This document shows positions 8,115 through 17,457 of a stretch of 64,000 bases of DNA, one piece after another. How positions within the stretch are numbered: the stretch's first letter is position 1; every line of letters begins with the position of its first letter. A program made the position numbers and the translations under genes. Under the pieces are notes generated by a model. That model had not been told where the DNA came from and made no database searches. It saw only the letters and a list, made by a program, of their open reading frames with translations. The stretch lies in contig PASN01000013.1 of the NCBI GenBank assembly GCA_002711995.1, positions 1-64,000 of the forward strand, given 5' to 3'. This stretch comes from Halobacteriovoraceae bacterium (GTDB lineage: Bacteria; Bdellovibrionota; Bacteriovoracia; Bacteriovoracales; Bacteriovoracaceae).

Positions 8115-9446
8115 TTATTTATTTTGAGATCTTAACAGTTCATCATAGTTGTTAAGAGCGTGCCTCAAGGCCAGGTAAAGGTTTACCTTACCGCCTGAAA
8201 CCATTTTCGTTTTGAATTTTGGATGCTTTACCACTGAATCCATTATTACTTTCTTTAGGTTTACTCCATTTAGTTCAGGGAAGTGGCTTAAAACCTCAGC
8301 TGTAACACCTGCTGCCGTAGGCGCGGCCATAGAGGTGCCTGACATATTTGAGTACTTATTTCCCGGAACAGTCGAGTAGATTCCTGACCCTGGAGCGGCA
8401 ACATCAACTGTCTTTCTGCCAACATTTGAAAACCAAGAAAGACCGCCACTTTTGTTAGTTGAGGCAACAACCATTAAGTGGTCGCTTGGAAAAGATGCCG
8501 GATACTTGGGACTTACATCGTTATCCGATCTGTACTCATTTCCAGCTGCTGCGATAACAAGCGCTCCATAAGTCTTGCCGATATGATCGATGGTTTCATT
8601 TACGATCATTCCACCTTCGTTGTGCTTCTTGCCAAAAGAACAGTTAATTATTCTGGCGCCGTGCTTTGCAGCGTATAGGAATGACTCAACAACATCCGCG
8701 TCTGTTTCATCAGAACTGTCTGGAACCGCTCTGATTGCCATAATCTTAACATTGCTGGCAATTCCCGCAATGCCTGTGTGGTTGTTTTGCTCAGCTGCAA
8801 TTGTTCCCGCAACATGAGTTCCGTGAGCATGAGATGCCATTGGATCCCCAGAAGCATTACCTTCGTCGTCCTTGTTTAGAGTATCGATCCCGTGGACATC
8901 ATCAATGTAGCCATTGTTGTCATCATCAATGCCATTTCCTGGAATTTCATTTGAGTTTACCCACATAACGTTTTTAAGGTCTTCATGGTTGTAATCCACG
9001 CCTGTGTCCACAACTGCAACGATAACCTCATCTTTAACTAGTCCTAGAGGATTCATGTAAGCTCTGTTAACTGACACACCCTGGCCTCCAATGTCTTTAA
9101 ATGACCACACTCTAGATACCTTAGGATCATTAAATGCCTCAAAAAAATTCATTTCAGGCATTACCTTGTCTTTTTTGGGTTGAGGCAGCTCGCGCTTTCC
9201 TGCGAAGTAACTTTTCTCAGTAGCGGCAATGTTTTTGTTTTCTTTAAGCTCCGTTTCCAAAGCAACAGCATCTGTTGTTTGGACAAGGTAGTTCTGTCCG
9301 AAAAGAGGCTTCACTGACTTTATTAATTTGCTGGTTGGAATTTTTGCTCCTGGCGCCAACTTAATAAAAAGTTTGTCGGTCTCAAATCTTGGTGTCTCCG
9401 CGAATAGCGAGCCTGCCAAAATAATGGATAGAATAGCAATTTTCAT
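8115..9446 (-). CDS. Secreted subtilisin-family (S8) serine protease
   Basis: 443 residues: a signal peptide (1-16, ending SLFA), a propeptide-like inhibitor region (about 20-90), then the S8 catalytic domain. The triad is visible: Asp147 (VVDTGVDYNHEDL), His208 (HGTHVAGT) and Ser372 (GTSMAAPTAAG), with the oxyanion-hole Asn303 in AAAGNEY. The DDNNGYIDD stretch looks like a calcium-binding loop. The protein is probably exported and self-processed, and in a predatory bacterium could digest prey protein (inference). It is a single gene ending in a strong terminator. Confidence 0.93.
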   Translation of the reverse strand: MKIAILSIILAGSLFAETPRFETDKLFIKLAPGAKIPTSKLIKSVKPLFGQNYLVQTTDAVALETELKENKNIAATEKSYFAGKRELPQPKKDKVMPEMNFFEAFNDPKVSRVWSFKDIGGQGVSVNRAYMNPLGLVKDEVIVAVVDTGVDYNHEDLKNVMWVNSNEIPGNGIDDDNNGYIDDVHGIDTLNKDDEGNASGDPMASHAHGTHVAGTIAAEQNNHTGIAGIASNVKIMAIRAVPDSSDETDADVVESFLYAAKHGARIINCSFGKKHNEGGMIVNETIDHIGKTYGALVIAAAGNEYRSDNDVSPKYPASFPSDHLMVVASTNKSGGLSWFSNVGRKTVDVAAPGSGIYSTVPGNKYSNMSGTSMAAPTAAGVTAEVLSHFPELNGVNLKKVIMDSVVKHPKFKTKMVSGGKVNLYLALRHALNNYDELLRSQNK

Positions 9447-9713
9447 ATAAATCCTTTGTTTGGTTGATTTAAAAGCGGATAAATTGTGTCAACATTTGGA
9501 CCTAACGGCAAGTTGATTAAACTCAATATTTTCTTGATTGATCAATCTAAGTGTTTGAAAATGTGAAAAATGTCTACTTTATTTACGGGAAAAAAGTACA
9601 ATACTTGGACACTGAAGCCTTGTTTAGTAAAAATTGTTGATATTATTAGGTGTGTTAAAAAAAATTGATTTTAGCATTTTTGAACGCTGGTCGTTCAATT
9701 AAAAGGATAAGTT
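9447..9713. other. Divergent AT-rich intergenic region
   Basis: These 267 nt separate the divergent protease and outer-membrane protein genes. They hold a perfect 12-bp palindrome, GATTGATCAATC (9536-9547), and an inverted repeat near the downstream start (listed separately). No open reading frame with a plausible ribosome-binding site was seen. Promoters for both genes must lie here, but no close match to a sigma-70 consensus stands out. Confidence 0.5.
9680..9698. promoter_or_regulatory. Perfect inverted repeat, candidate operator
   Basis: TTGAACG (9680-9686) and CGTTCAA (9692-9698) are perfect 7-nt arms around CTGGT. The repeat ends 4 nt before the AAGGA ribosome-binding site of the gene at 9714. 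Its size and symmetry resemble a TetR-type operator, and it could equally act as an mRNA hairpin next to the ribosome-binding site. Confidence 0.45.
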
Positions 9714-11123
9714 TTGTTGAGAAAAATTCCATTTACCTCAATCTTGAAAAAAGCGACCCTTGTAACGCTTTCATCCTCCACTGCGTTGGGAGTGGGTATC
9801 GAGAGTCATATTTATAGTAATAAGGTTTCGAGTGCTTTAGAAAATATAAATGCCCAAAAAGAAGAGAAAGGTCTAAGCGGAGACTTCACTTTGAGATCAA
9901 ACCAGCTCGTTGAAGACGTTGGTGAAGTCGTAGGCAACCAATATTGGGGAGATTTGAATCTCGAATATAATGATGGAAGTGAGCAAGTTTCTGAAAAGAA
10001 AGTGTCCATGAGTGCCAGGGCCAATGACCAAGAGGCCCTAATGTTTTCAGTTCCAGAGGCCTATATTAAGTATAACTGGAGCGACTCTTCCTTAACTGTG
10101 GGCAGGAGTTTGCTTGAATGGGGATACATTGACGCTGTCTGGGGCTTTGGAAAGATAAATAATAGAAAAAACTTTGACTTCTTTGAGCCTGGTCACGAGG
10201 GCCTCACTGGAGTGGCCTATTCTAAAAGCGCGCCTGGAATGCGTTTTACGATTTTTGGCTCCCTTCTTTATGTGCCTGAGCTGAACCCTGGACAAGATTA
10301 TAACGAGGACAAAGGAACTATTGCTTGCAACAATCCTTGGTGTCGTCCTCAGTCTTCCACCGCGCCTTTAGAGGATGGAAAGGAAGTTCCCGTTTTTTAC
10401 ACAATTGATTATCCAGAGATTACTGACGTTGTCTTAAGATACAGCGCTGGTGCAAATGTTGAGCTGGATGTGGGTCCTACTACTTTGGAGTTTTTTGGTA
10501 TTAGAAAGCCTGAGAACCAATTATCAGTGGCCGCCGAATATTATTATGATATTGATGCTGGTGACAAAGGCACGGCCTTCGTAGACGTTACTCCACAAGT
10601 TTATTATCACGACGTAATGGGTGCAAATATCAAGTTTAAGTTAGGTGACTACATCACTGCCTATGGTGGTGGTTTAAGTATTACTCCTAACACTTATCCA
10701 GATGGCATTGACCCAAGTATCGTTTACACAGGACTAAAACCTAAGAAGAAAAGGGAAGATTACTTGGGTGGAGGTCTATTCTATCAAGGTGCAAAGTTTA
10801 AAGCGTCTGGGCATTATGTTGCAAGAGTTAGTGATTACGATTTAGATAACGATTTGTTGGTCGAGTATCCAAGGTGGAACCAGGCCTTCAATTTTAAAAT
10901 AAGTTCAGTTCTTACAAGGAAGTTAAGTGTCGATTTTGACTACAAATACGACATGCTCACGGAAGATCGGTTAACAATGTTTAGCGCTAGCTACATCGTT
11001 TCCCGAAACATGTTGGCATCTGGTGGTGTTAATATGATCGGAACAACCGATGACGTGGAATCCTTTTGGTCAGATTTTTCCAATAATGATTCTGTTTATG
11101 GCGCGCTAAAAGTTAGGTTCTAA
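9714..11123 (+). CDS. Outer-membrane beta-barrel protein of unknown specificity
   Basis: 469 residues. The N-terminus has a basic start, then a weakly hydrophobic signal-like stretch. The rest alternates hydrophobic and polar residues in strand-like pattern and ends in KVRF, the C-terminal aromatic signature recognised by the BAM complex. The start is TTG; AAGGA (9703-9707) lies 6 nt before TTG 9714 and 9 nt before a second TTG at 9717. A large lipoprotein gene follows after 18 nt, suggesting a two-gene envelope operon. The general shape recalls DUF1302-type barrels, but I cannot confirm a family. Confidence 0.7.
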   Translation: MLRKIPFTSILKKATLVTLSSSTALGVGIESHIYSNKVSSALENINAQKEEKGLSGDFTLRSNQLVEDVGEVVGNQYWGDLNLEYNDGSEQVSEKKVSMSARANDQEALMFSVPEAYIKYNWSDSSLTVGRSLLEWGYIDAVWGFGKINNRKNFDFFEPGHEGLTGVAYSKSAPGMRFTIFGSLLYVPELNPGQDYNEDKGTIACNNPWCRPQSSTAPLEDGKEVPVFYTIDYPEITDVVLRYSAGANVELDVGPTTLEFFGIRKPENQLSVAAEYYYDIDAGDKGTAFVDVTPQVYYHDVMGANIKFKLGDYITAYGGGLSITPNTYPDGIDPSIVYTGLKPKKKREDYLGGGLFYQGAKFKASGHYVARVSDYDLDNDLLVEYPRWNQAFNFKISSVLTRKLSVDFDYKYDMLTEDRLTMFSASYIVSRNMLASGGVNMIGTTDDVESFWSDFSNNDSVYGALKVRF

Positions 11124-11141
11124 ACCTAAGAGGCGTGTAAG

Positions 11142-13367
11142 ATGAAAAACATTCTAGGCCTTATGCTCGCAAGTCAATTGTTCTTGATGGTTGGATGCGG
11201 CGATCTATTCATGGGCAAAGAAAAGAAAACCAGCTTGTCACAGCTATTGACTTGCCGGGTTGATCCTTCTGCAATTTCTAAGGTTTTTACCGAAAACATA
11301 AAAGGTGACTTGCATTGCTTGGAAGAGAGTCTCAATCTATTTGTCGATGTTGTAAGATCCGACAGACCTGGAAACCTTTCATATGAAGAATTAAAAAAAT
11401 ACATCAGTAAAAATGTTGAAGATCTCCAGGGAGGAATTCTCGAAGCGCTGAAAGGTGTATTTCAGTTGAATTCCTTACTTAGTGGTGACGATCCCTACTA
11501 TATTAAAAAAGAGAATATTGGTGGACTGGTTAAGACGTTAATCATTGTTAACGAGCAGATGGTCCACAATAATATCTACGAGCTCTTTACCTCAAAAACT
11601 CCATTAACCTATGATGATCACCTTAAAAGAAAATCCATTGTATTTAATGTTTTCTCTAGAGTGGAAAAGGCGCTAAGCGAGTTCTTTAAGGCAAACAATA
11701 ACAAAATAAACTTAGTGGATCTACTCGCCACGTTTAAAGGTGTGGATGAAGAGGTTGTTGATGCTGGATTCAGCATGCTTTTTATTAAGAAAGCTTTTCT
11801 TGGAGGAGAGAAAGAAGTACTAACCGCCAAAGAGCTTAGACGTTTAATGTTGATGCTGGCAGATGCTGGCAAAATTATCTTTGATATCGTTAACCTTCCA
11901 AATATTGAGCACAGCAAAAGTGAAAGGGAGGATATCGTTGAGAGTCTGAAAGAAGACTTTGAGACTATCGTTGTTAACCTGAAGCCCCAAGCTGAAATGG
12001 AAGCTTCTGTATTCAAGTTGCAGGATATATTCGATGTGGTTGAGGCCTATCTGCCTGATTACAGAGAGATAACTAAATACAAGAAATCCATTCTGAAAAT
12101 TAAAGAAATTCTATTGGGAAGTGCCAGTGAAACTTTCACCAGTGAAGAGGTGAGGATTTTATTTCAAGATATCATATTGAAAAATTTAAAGAGAGGCACA
12201 TTCTTTTTCAAGGCCTATGAGGCCAATAAGTTTTTGCTAAATTCAAAGCGTCGCGTTCAGGTTGATCTACCTTACGTATTTGCGGCAAGCCCTTTGGAAA
12301 AAGAGTTTAAAGAAGACTTTAACAGAATAGCCAAAGACTACAGGTTTTTTCCAAACAAAGACCTACTGACTAGCTACCACTCAAAATATGACAGATCGGC
12401 GTGGGGCATGTTTGTTATTTCGGTCTTAGAAGACTTAACTGCCAGATTTTACTCACACTACGCTCCAAGAGACTCCGTATCCTATGGAGGATACAAGCTT
12501 ACTCAAAAACAGATGAGCCAAATCTTGGTGGACTTTAAAGATATTTTTGTAGGTTCAGGATTTGCTCTTCCAAATAGAGAAGTTAACACATCAGAGACGA
12601 TCACACTCATGACGAGTCTTTTTCAATATCAGTCAGATGGAAACGGTGACGATATCGAAGTGAATGAAACTGTGGAATTCTTGGTGTCTGTTGCAAGCGC
12701 TTATAGAGTGGCGGACAAGGCTGACAGATTTTTAAAGAATAAATGTCAAATCGATGAAAAGGGTAGGTATTCACCAACTTGTTTTAGAGAGAATTTCACC
12801 ACACTGTTTGAGCTTGAATTGGATAATACTACTGACTCAAAACCATTCAGCTTCTACTATCCTGGTCTTTCTGACTATGCCAAAGAGTTGGATGAGTATG
12901 CGATGGGCATTTACCTTGACCGTGTTGAGACGTTCACTAGAACATGCACAACATTTGACAACGGTGAAGATGTTCCAATGGGCTTTGGAGATATGTTTTT
13001 AATCTTTGCTGGCCTTATAAATATGGAGTCGACTTTCGTTAGATTCAATCAGCCACAGTTCTCATGGTACGAGGCGGATGAAAAATTAAGCCCAGAAGAG
13101 CTGAGAAGAGCGTTTAAAGAAGTGTATTCCGAAGCTATTGAATCTCAAGTTCCGTCAATACTGGCCTACACGGCCGAGGATGTTTTTAGATTCTTGTTAG
13201 ACAAAGGCAGAGAACCTAATCTGAAAGAAATGATCTTTAGGATTGCCGTTGTTGGTTACCCTTCAATATATGCAGATAGGAACTCGATAGCAGGAGTTCT
13301 GAAAGTTATCTCTCAAAGCTCTGAGGCCAAAAAGAATAACACTTTTGCATGCGACAGCTTGCGCTGA
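11142..13367 (+). CDS. Large lipoprotein of unknown function
   Basis: 741 residues with a lipoprotein signal peptide: MKNILGLMLASQLFLM then the lipobox VGC-G, giving acylated Cys19 after cleavage. The mature part is charged and predicted mostly helical, with EF-hand-like patterns (for example DGNGDDIEVNE near residue 505) that could bind calcium. No family was recognised. Its start is 18 nt after the barrel protein, so the two probably act together at the outer membrane. Confidence 0.7.
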   Translation: MKNILGLMLASQLFLMVGCGDLFMGKEKKTSLSQLLTCRVDPSAISKVFTENIKGDLHCLEESLNLFVDVVRSDRPGNLSYEELKKYISKNVEDLQGGILEALKGVFQLNSLLSGDDPYYIKKENIGGLVKTLIIVNEQMVHNNIYELFTSKTPLTYDDHLKRKSIVFNVFSRVEKALSEFFKANNNKINLVDLLATFKGVDEEVVDAGFSMLFIKKAFLGGEKEVLTAKELRRLMLMLADAGKIIFDIVNLPNIEHSKSEREDIVESLKEDFETIVVNLKPQAEMEASVFKLQDIFDVVEAYLPDYREITKYKKSILKIKEILLGSASETFTSEEVRILFQDIILKNLKRGTFFFKAYEANKFLLNSKRRVQVDLPYVFAASPLEKEFKEDFNRIAKDYRFFPNKDLLTSYHSKYDRSAWGMFVISVLEDLTARFYSHYAPRDSVSYGGYKLTQKQMSQILVDFKDIFVGSGFALPNREVNTSETITLMTSLFQYQSDGNGDDIEVNETVEFLVSVASAYRVADKADRFLKNKCQIDEKGRYSPTCFRENFTTLFELELDNTTDSKPFSFYYPGLSDYAKELDEYAMGIYLDRVETFTRTCTTFDNGEDVPMGFGDMFLIFAGLINMESTFVRFNQPQFSWYEADEKLSPEELRRAFKEVYSEAIESQVPSILAYTAEDVFRFLLDKGREPNLKEMIFRIAVVGYPSIYADRNSIAGVLKVISQSSEAKKNNTFACDSLR

Positions 13368-13392
13368 ATTGTTGAACCCTCCAAAAAATTAA

Positions 13393-13420
13393 GGTAGGCT
13401 CTTTTTTTAGGGAGCCTACT
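13393..13420 (+). promoter_or_regulatory. RNA hairpin covering the prfB ribosome-binding site
   Basis: GTAGGCTC (13394-13401) pairs perfectly with GAGCCTAC (13412-13419), and a G-T pair extends it by one. The Shine-Dalgarno AGGGAG (13409-13414) is half in the loop and half in the 3' arm, and the ATG begins at 13421. Folding would hide the ribosome-binding site. The loop contains seven T, so it might instead be a poor terminator of the upstream gene. Confidence 0.5.
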
Positions 13421-14555
13421 ATGAGTGAAAGTACAAATATAAAATTAAGCGAAATTAATTCTGAAGTGTCTGTGTTTAGAGAAACTCTTGAAAACGTTCG
13501 GAGGTCGCTTTGACATCCCTAGAAAGACTGCCCGCTTAGAAGAAATATCGGAAATGGAGGCCTTGGAAGGCTTTTGGCAAGATGCTGACAACGCTGCGAA
13601 GGTTCAAAAAGAAAAATCAATTCTTCAATCTACCGTAAAAAGCTACTCTGAAGTTAAAGAACTCTTGGATGAGTTTGATATTTTGCACGAATACGCCTCC
13701 GAAGGAGATGACGATTCCGCTTCTGAGGCCTTGGAAGTGTACAATAAGTTAAATACCGCTACTGAGGAACTTGAAAAACAATCCCTTCTTTCCGAAGAAA
13801 TGGACCCCAATAACGCCATTGTATCTATAAATGCGGGAGCTGGTGGAACGGAGTCATGCGACTGGGCCGGAATGCTTCATAGAATGCTCACAAGGTGGGC
13901 CGAGTCCAAAGGATTTAAAGTTGATGTTATGGATTATCAATACGGTGATTCTGCTGGAATTAAGTCTGTAACGATGATGGTTTCTGGGAATTTTGCTTAT
14001 GGACTTATGAAGTCAGAGTCTGGAATTCACAGACTTGTGCGTATTTCTCCATTTGATTCAAACGCTAGAAGACACACCTCGTTTGCATCTGTTTTTGTTT
14101 CTCCAGAGGTTGATGACACTATTGAAATTGAAGTTGAAGATAAAGATTTGAGAATAGATGTTTATAGGTCAGGGGGTGCCGGTGGCCAGTCTGTTAACAC
14201 CACCGATTCTGCAGTAAGGATAACCCACCTTCCGACAAATATTGTAGTGACGTGTCAGAATGAAAGGTCACAGCTTCAAAATAAGCAAACTGCGATGAAA
14301 ATCTTGAAGTCCAGACTCTATGAAAAAGCAATGGAAGAAAAGAGAGCAGAGCAGGCCGAAGCCGAGGCCAATAAAAAAGAGATTGGATGGGGCTCTCAGA
14401 TTCGCTCCTATGTTCTCCATCCATATAAAATGGTTAAAGATCACAGAACAAACCATGAATCGGGCAATGCGGAAAAAGTCCTAGACGGGGACCTTGATGG
14501 TTTTATGAAATCCTACCTTCAGTGGAGTAAACTAAGTGAACAAGAAAGCGAGTAG
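13421..14555 (+). CDS. prfB: Peptide chain release factor 2, made by programmed +1 frameshift
   Basis: RF2 ends translation at UGA and UAA. The first 30 codons run from ATG 13421 to an in-frame TGA (13511-13513); a +1 shift at CTT-TGA continues into 347 more codons, giving about 377 residues (E. coli RF2 is 365). The RF2 anticodon-like SPF is present (RISPFDSNARRHTS), as is the catalytic GGQ (GGAGGQSVNTT). GGAGG 3 nt before the CTT is the expected stimulator. The gene end overlaps the aminotransferase start at 14536 by 20 nt. A ribosome-binding-site hairpin precedes it. Confidence 0.95.
13500..13514 (+). other. Programmed +1 ribosomal frameshift site of prfB
   Basis: GGAGG (13500-13504), a 3-nt spacer TCG, then CTT TGA C. 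This is the layout of the E. coli RF2 site (SD-like element, 3 nt, CUU UGA C). Slipping from CTT to TTT moves into the frame that encodes DIPRKTARLEE and the rest of RF2. Low RF2 slows UGA decoding and raises frameshifting, which autoregulates the factor. Confidence 0.92.
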
Positions 14556-15831
14556 TATTAGTCTTAATCCCGACGTCTCTGGCCTTAAGGAATCTTCAAC
14601 ATTGAAGATCAACCAGACTGCCTTGTCCAAGAGGGCGAAGGGTGAGAAAGTTTTCCACTTTGGTTTTGGTCAATCCCCGTTTCCAGTGCTTCCACAAATT
14701 GTAGAGGAGCTAAAACAAAATGCTCATCGAAAAGAGTATTTGCCGACTAAGGGACTACTCCCATTAAGACAGGCAATTTGTGACTATTATAAATCAAAAT
14801 TTGGATATGATTTTCATGAGGATCTTGTCATTGTGGGCCCTGGGTCAAAAGAACTTCTTTTCCAGGCGTTGTTCGCGCTTGAGGGACCAGTTATAGTTCC
14901 AGCTCCGAGTTGGGTAAGTTATGGGCCACAAGTTAACTTGCGTGGCAAAGATATAACTCCAGTAATCACTAAAGAAACTAATAATTATAAGCTAACCCCA
15001 GAAGAGCTGAAAGAGGTTTGTGTCAACTTAGGACCTGGGCAAAAAGTTTTAATTTTGAACACGCCGAACAACCCTTCTGGAGCTGTCTACGCAGAGAAGG
15101 AGATCTCTGAACTTGCTAAGATATGCAAGCAAAACAATATAATTGTAATTTCAGATGAAATCTATGCAGAAGTGGATTTTTCCTTGGAAAGAAAAAGAGG
15201 CTTCTTTCATTTCTACCCTGAAGGAACAATTGTAACTTCAGGTTTAAGCAAGGCCCAGTCAGCTGGTGGGTACCGTCTTGGCTTTCTTGCTACTTCACCA
15301 AACTTGGCAGAGCTAGTCGACGCTTTGACATCTTTAATTAGTGAAACTTTCAGCGCTGTGAGCGCTCCTGTGCAATACAGTGCAATAAAGGCCTACAATA
15401 AAAACGCTGATGTTGATAAATATCTAGACACTTGCTCTAAGGTGCACAAGACCTGTGGTGAGTATATGGCCAAAAGGTTTAATGAAATGGGAGTTTCGTG
15501 TCCTATTCCAGAGGGCGCTTTCTATTTAATGCCAAGTTTTCAGGCTTTTGCGCAAAAGCTTAAACAGAATGAGGGTGTGGAGAGTTCCCAACAACTTTGT
15601 GATTTGTTCTTGAATAAGCTGAATGTGGCCATGCTTCCTGGAAGTGATTTCTATATGGGAGATGAGTTGCTCTGCGTTCGTGTGGCAAGTGTCGACTATG
15701 ATGGTGAGCAGGTTTATAAAGAAATGCTTAAGGCCGGAGATGATTTTGAGCCTGTAGAGTTTGTCGAGCGCTACTGCCCAAATCTTAAAGATGGCCTTGA
15801 CGCAATAGAGGGGTTTTTAAAGTCCCTGTAA
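14536..15831 (+). CDS. PLP-dependent aminotransferase, class I/II (fold type I)
   Basis: 431 residues. The Schiff-base lysine lies in TSGLSKAQSAGGYRLGF (about 233-250), with the cofactor Asn in NTPNNPSGAVY and Asp/Tyr in SDEIYAEVDF. The N-terminal GQSPFPVLPQIVEEL and YLPTKGLLPLRQAI match aspartate/aromatic aminotransferase-like enzymes. The amino acid substrate cannot be told. The start is GTG 14536 inside the end of prfB, so the two are translationally coupled. The C-terminus ends 24 nt before a likely lysS promoter. Confidence 0.85.
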   Translation: MNKKASSISLNPDVSGLKESSTLKINQTALSKRAKGEKVFHFGFGQSPFPVLPQIVEELKQNAHRKEYLPTKGLLPLRQAICDYYKSKFGYDFHEDLVIVGPGSKELLFQALFALEGPVIVPAPSWVSYGPQVNLRGKDITPVITKETNNYKLTPEELKEVCVNLGPGQKVLILNTPNNPSGAVYAEKEISELAKICKQNNIIVISDEIYAEVDFSLERKRGFFHFYPEGTIVTSGLSKAQSAGGYRLGFLATSPNLAELVDALTSLISETFSAVSAPVQYSAIKAYNKNADVDKYLDTCSKVHKTCGEYMAKRFNEMGVSCPIPEGAFYLMPSFQAFAQKLKQNEGVESSQQLCDLFLNKLNVAMLPGSDFYMGDELLCVRVASVDYDGEQVYKEMLKAGDDFEPVEFVERYCPNLKDGLDAIEGFLKSL

Positions 15832-15855
15832 CCACTAACTCCCCGTTATGATTGG

Positions 15856-15884
15856 TTGTCAATGCATGGGCTAGACGCTATTAT
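15856..15884 (+). promoter_or_regulatory. Sigma-70-type promoter upstream of lysS
   Basis: TTGTCA (15856-15861), a 17-nt spacer and TATTAT (15879-15884). Transcription would begin near 15891, after the ATG at 15862, which favours the lysS start at 15919. Confidence 0.6.
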
Positions 15885-15918
15885 CCATCCATTAAAAACA
15901 TTAGAAGCAAGGCAAGGC

Positions 15919-17457
15919 ATGAAAGAGAAGTATATTTCGCAGTGGGAAAACTTATTCAACGAACAAATGAACGTAAGAATCGAAAAACGTTCTAAAATTA
16001 AGGACTTAGGATCAAGTCCCTACAAGCATAACGTTAGACCTACCACTACAGCGAAAGAACTTAGAACAAAATACGGTGAAATTGCCAAAGAAGATATTGG
16101 TGAAACAGAAGATTACGTAATTTGTGGAAGGGCACTTCTCGTAAGAGACTTTGGAAAGGCCGCATTTATTCAAATTGACGATGGAACTGATCGTTTTCAA
16201 TTATATGTAAAAAAGAAAGTTACAAGTGACGAGGGATTCGCAGAGTACAAACTATGTGACTATGGGGACATCGTTTACGCAAAAGGTGACGTCTTTAAAA
16301 CTAATAAGGGTGAGCTTTCTATTAACTCAAAGGACTTCAAGGTCCTTACAAAGTCTATTAGACCGCTGCCTGAGAAATTTCACGGCCTAACGGATCAAGA
16401 GCTTAAGTATAGAATGCGCTATGTCGACATGATCATGAATCCTGAGACAAGACAAAAGCTTAAGACACGTTCCCAAATTGTTCGATACATCAGAGAGTTC
16501 TTCTATCAGAATGATTATTTGGAGGTTGAAACTCCAATGATGCACTCTGTTGCAGGTGGAGCGGCAGCAAAGCCTTTCGAAACTCACCATAACGCCCTTG
16601 ATATGGAGCTATTCATGAGAATTGCTCCTGAGCTTCATCTAAAAAGGCTCATTGTAGGTGGATACAATAGAGTTTTTGAGATGAACCGCTGTTTTAGAAA
16701 TGAAGGTTTGTCCCTAAAGCACAATCCTGAGTTTACTTCAGTTGAGTTTTACCAGGCCTATGCAACTTATGAAGATCTAATGAATCTTACTGAAGAGCTA
16801 ATTTCTGGAATCGCTAAGGATGTTTTGAAAACTGAAACTGTTACTTTTGGCGAGAATGAAATAAGCCTAAAGGCACCATTCCAAAGAATGACAATGAGAG
16901 ACGCTGTTAAAAAGCACACTTCATTGACTGATGAGGACTTGAAAAATCCGGCCAAGATGATCGAATTGATCACAAGCAAAAAAGAGGGCGAATTTAAGAA
17001 GTCTGATCTTGAAAAGCTTTCGGCTGCAAGACTAATGGTTCTTTGCTTTGAAGAATTTGCTGAAGATAAATTGATCCAGCCAACCTTTATTACTGAGTAT
17101 CCTACAGAGGTTTCACCGCTTTCTAGAAGAAACGATGAAAATCCTGAGTACGTTGATCGCTTTGAATTTTTCATGAATGGATGGGAAATCGCCAATGCAT
17201 TCAACGAGCTTAACGATCCAACTGATCAACTTGATAGGTTTGCCGATCAGGCCATGCTAAAAGAGGGTGGGGACGAAGAGGCGGTTGACCCTGATTATGA
17301 TTATGTAAGAGCTCTTGAATATGGAATGCCGCCTACAGCGGGTGAAGGTATTGGTATAGACAGACTCGTCATGATCCTAACCAACTCTCATACAATTAGA
17401 GACGTAATTCTTTTCCCTCTACTTAAAAAAGAGACCTTTTTCGAAAAAGAGGAGTAA
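15919..17457 (+). CDS. lysS: Lysyl-tRNA synthetase, class II
   Basis: 512 residues, near the family's usual 505. An N-terminal OB-fold anticodon-binding domain (about 40-150, containing FGKAAFIQIDDGTDRFQLYV) precedes the class II catalytic core: motif 2 is FEMNRCFRNEGLSLKHNPEFTS and motif 3 is GIGIDRLVMIL. The enzyme charges tRNA-Lys in the cytoplasm. The start is uncertain: I prefer ATG 15919, preceded by AAGGCAAGG, because the likely promoter places the transcript start near 15891. Longer starts at 15856 or 15862 would lie inside that promoter. The lolC/E-like gene follows with no gap. Confidence 0.93.
   Translation: MKEKYISQWENLFNEQMNVRIEKRSKIKDLGSSPYKHNVRPTTTAKELRTKYGEIAKEDIGETEDYVICGRALLVRDFGKAAFIQIDDGTDRFQLYVKKKVTSDEGFAEYKLCDYGDIVYAKGDVFKTNKGELSINSKDFKVLTKSIRPLPEKFHGLTDQELKYRMRYVDMIMNPETRQKLKTRSQIVRYIREFFYQNDYLEVETPMMHSVAGGAAAKPFETHHNALDMELFMRIAPELHLKRLIVGGYNRVFEMNRCFRNEGLSLKHNPEFTSVEFYQAYATYEDLMNLTEELISGIAKDVLKTETVTFGENEISLKAPFQRMTMRDAVKKHTSLTDEDLKNPAKMIELITSKKEGEFKKSDLEKLSAARLMVLCFEEFAEDKLIQPTFITEYPTEVSPLSRRNDENPEYVDRFEFFMNGWEIANAFNELNDPTDQLDRFADQAMLKEGGDEEAVDPDYDYVRALEYGMPPTAGEGIGIDRLVMILTNSHTIRDVILFPLLKKETFFEKEE

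Noticed and set aside
12754-13002. Plus-strand open frame inside the large lipoprotein gene
   Set aside because: It is a shadow in another frame of the 741-residue protein and has no ribosome-binding site.
15862-15918. Longer N-terminus for lysS
   Set aside because: The ATG at 15862 lies inside a good promoter and the extra residues do not match the LysRS family.
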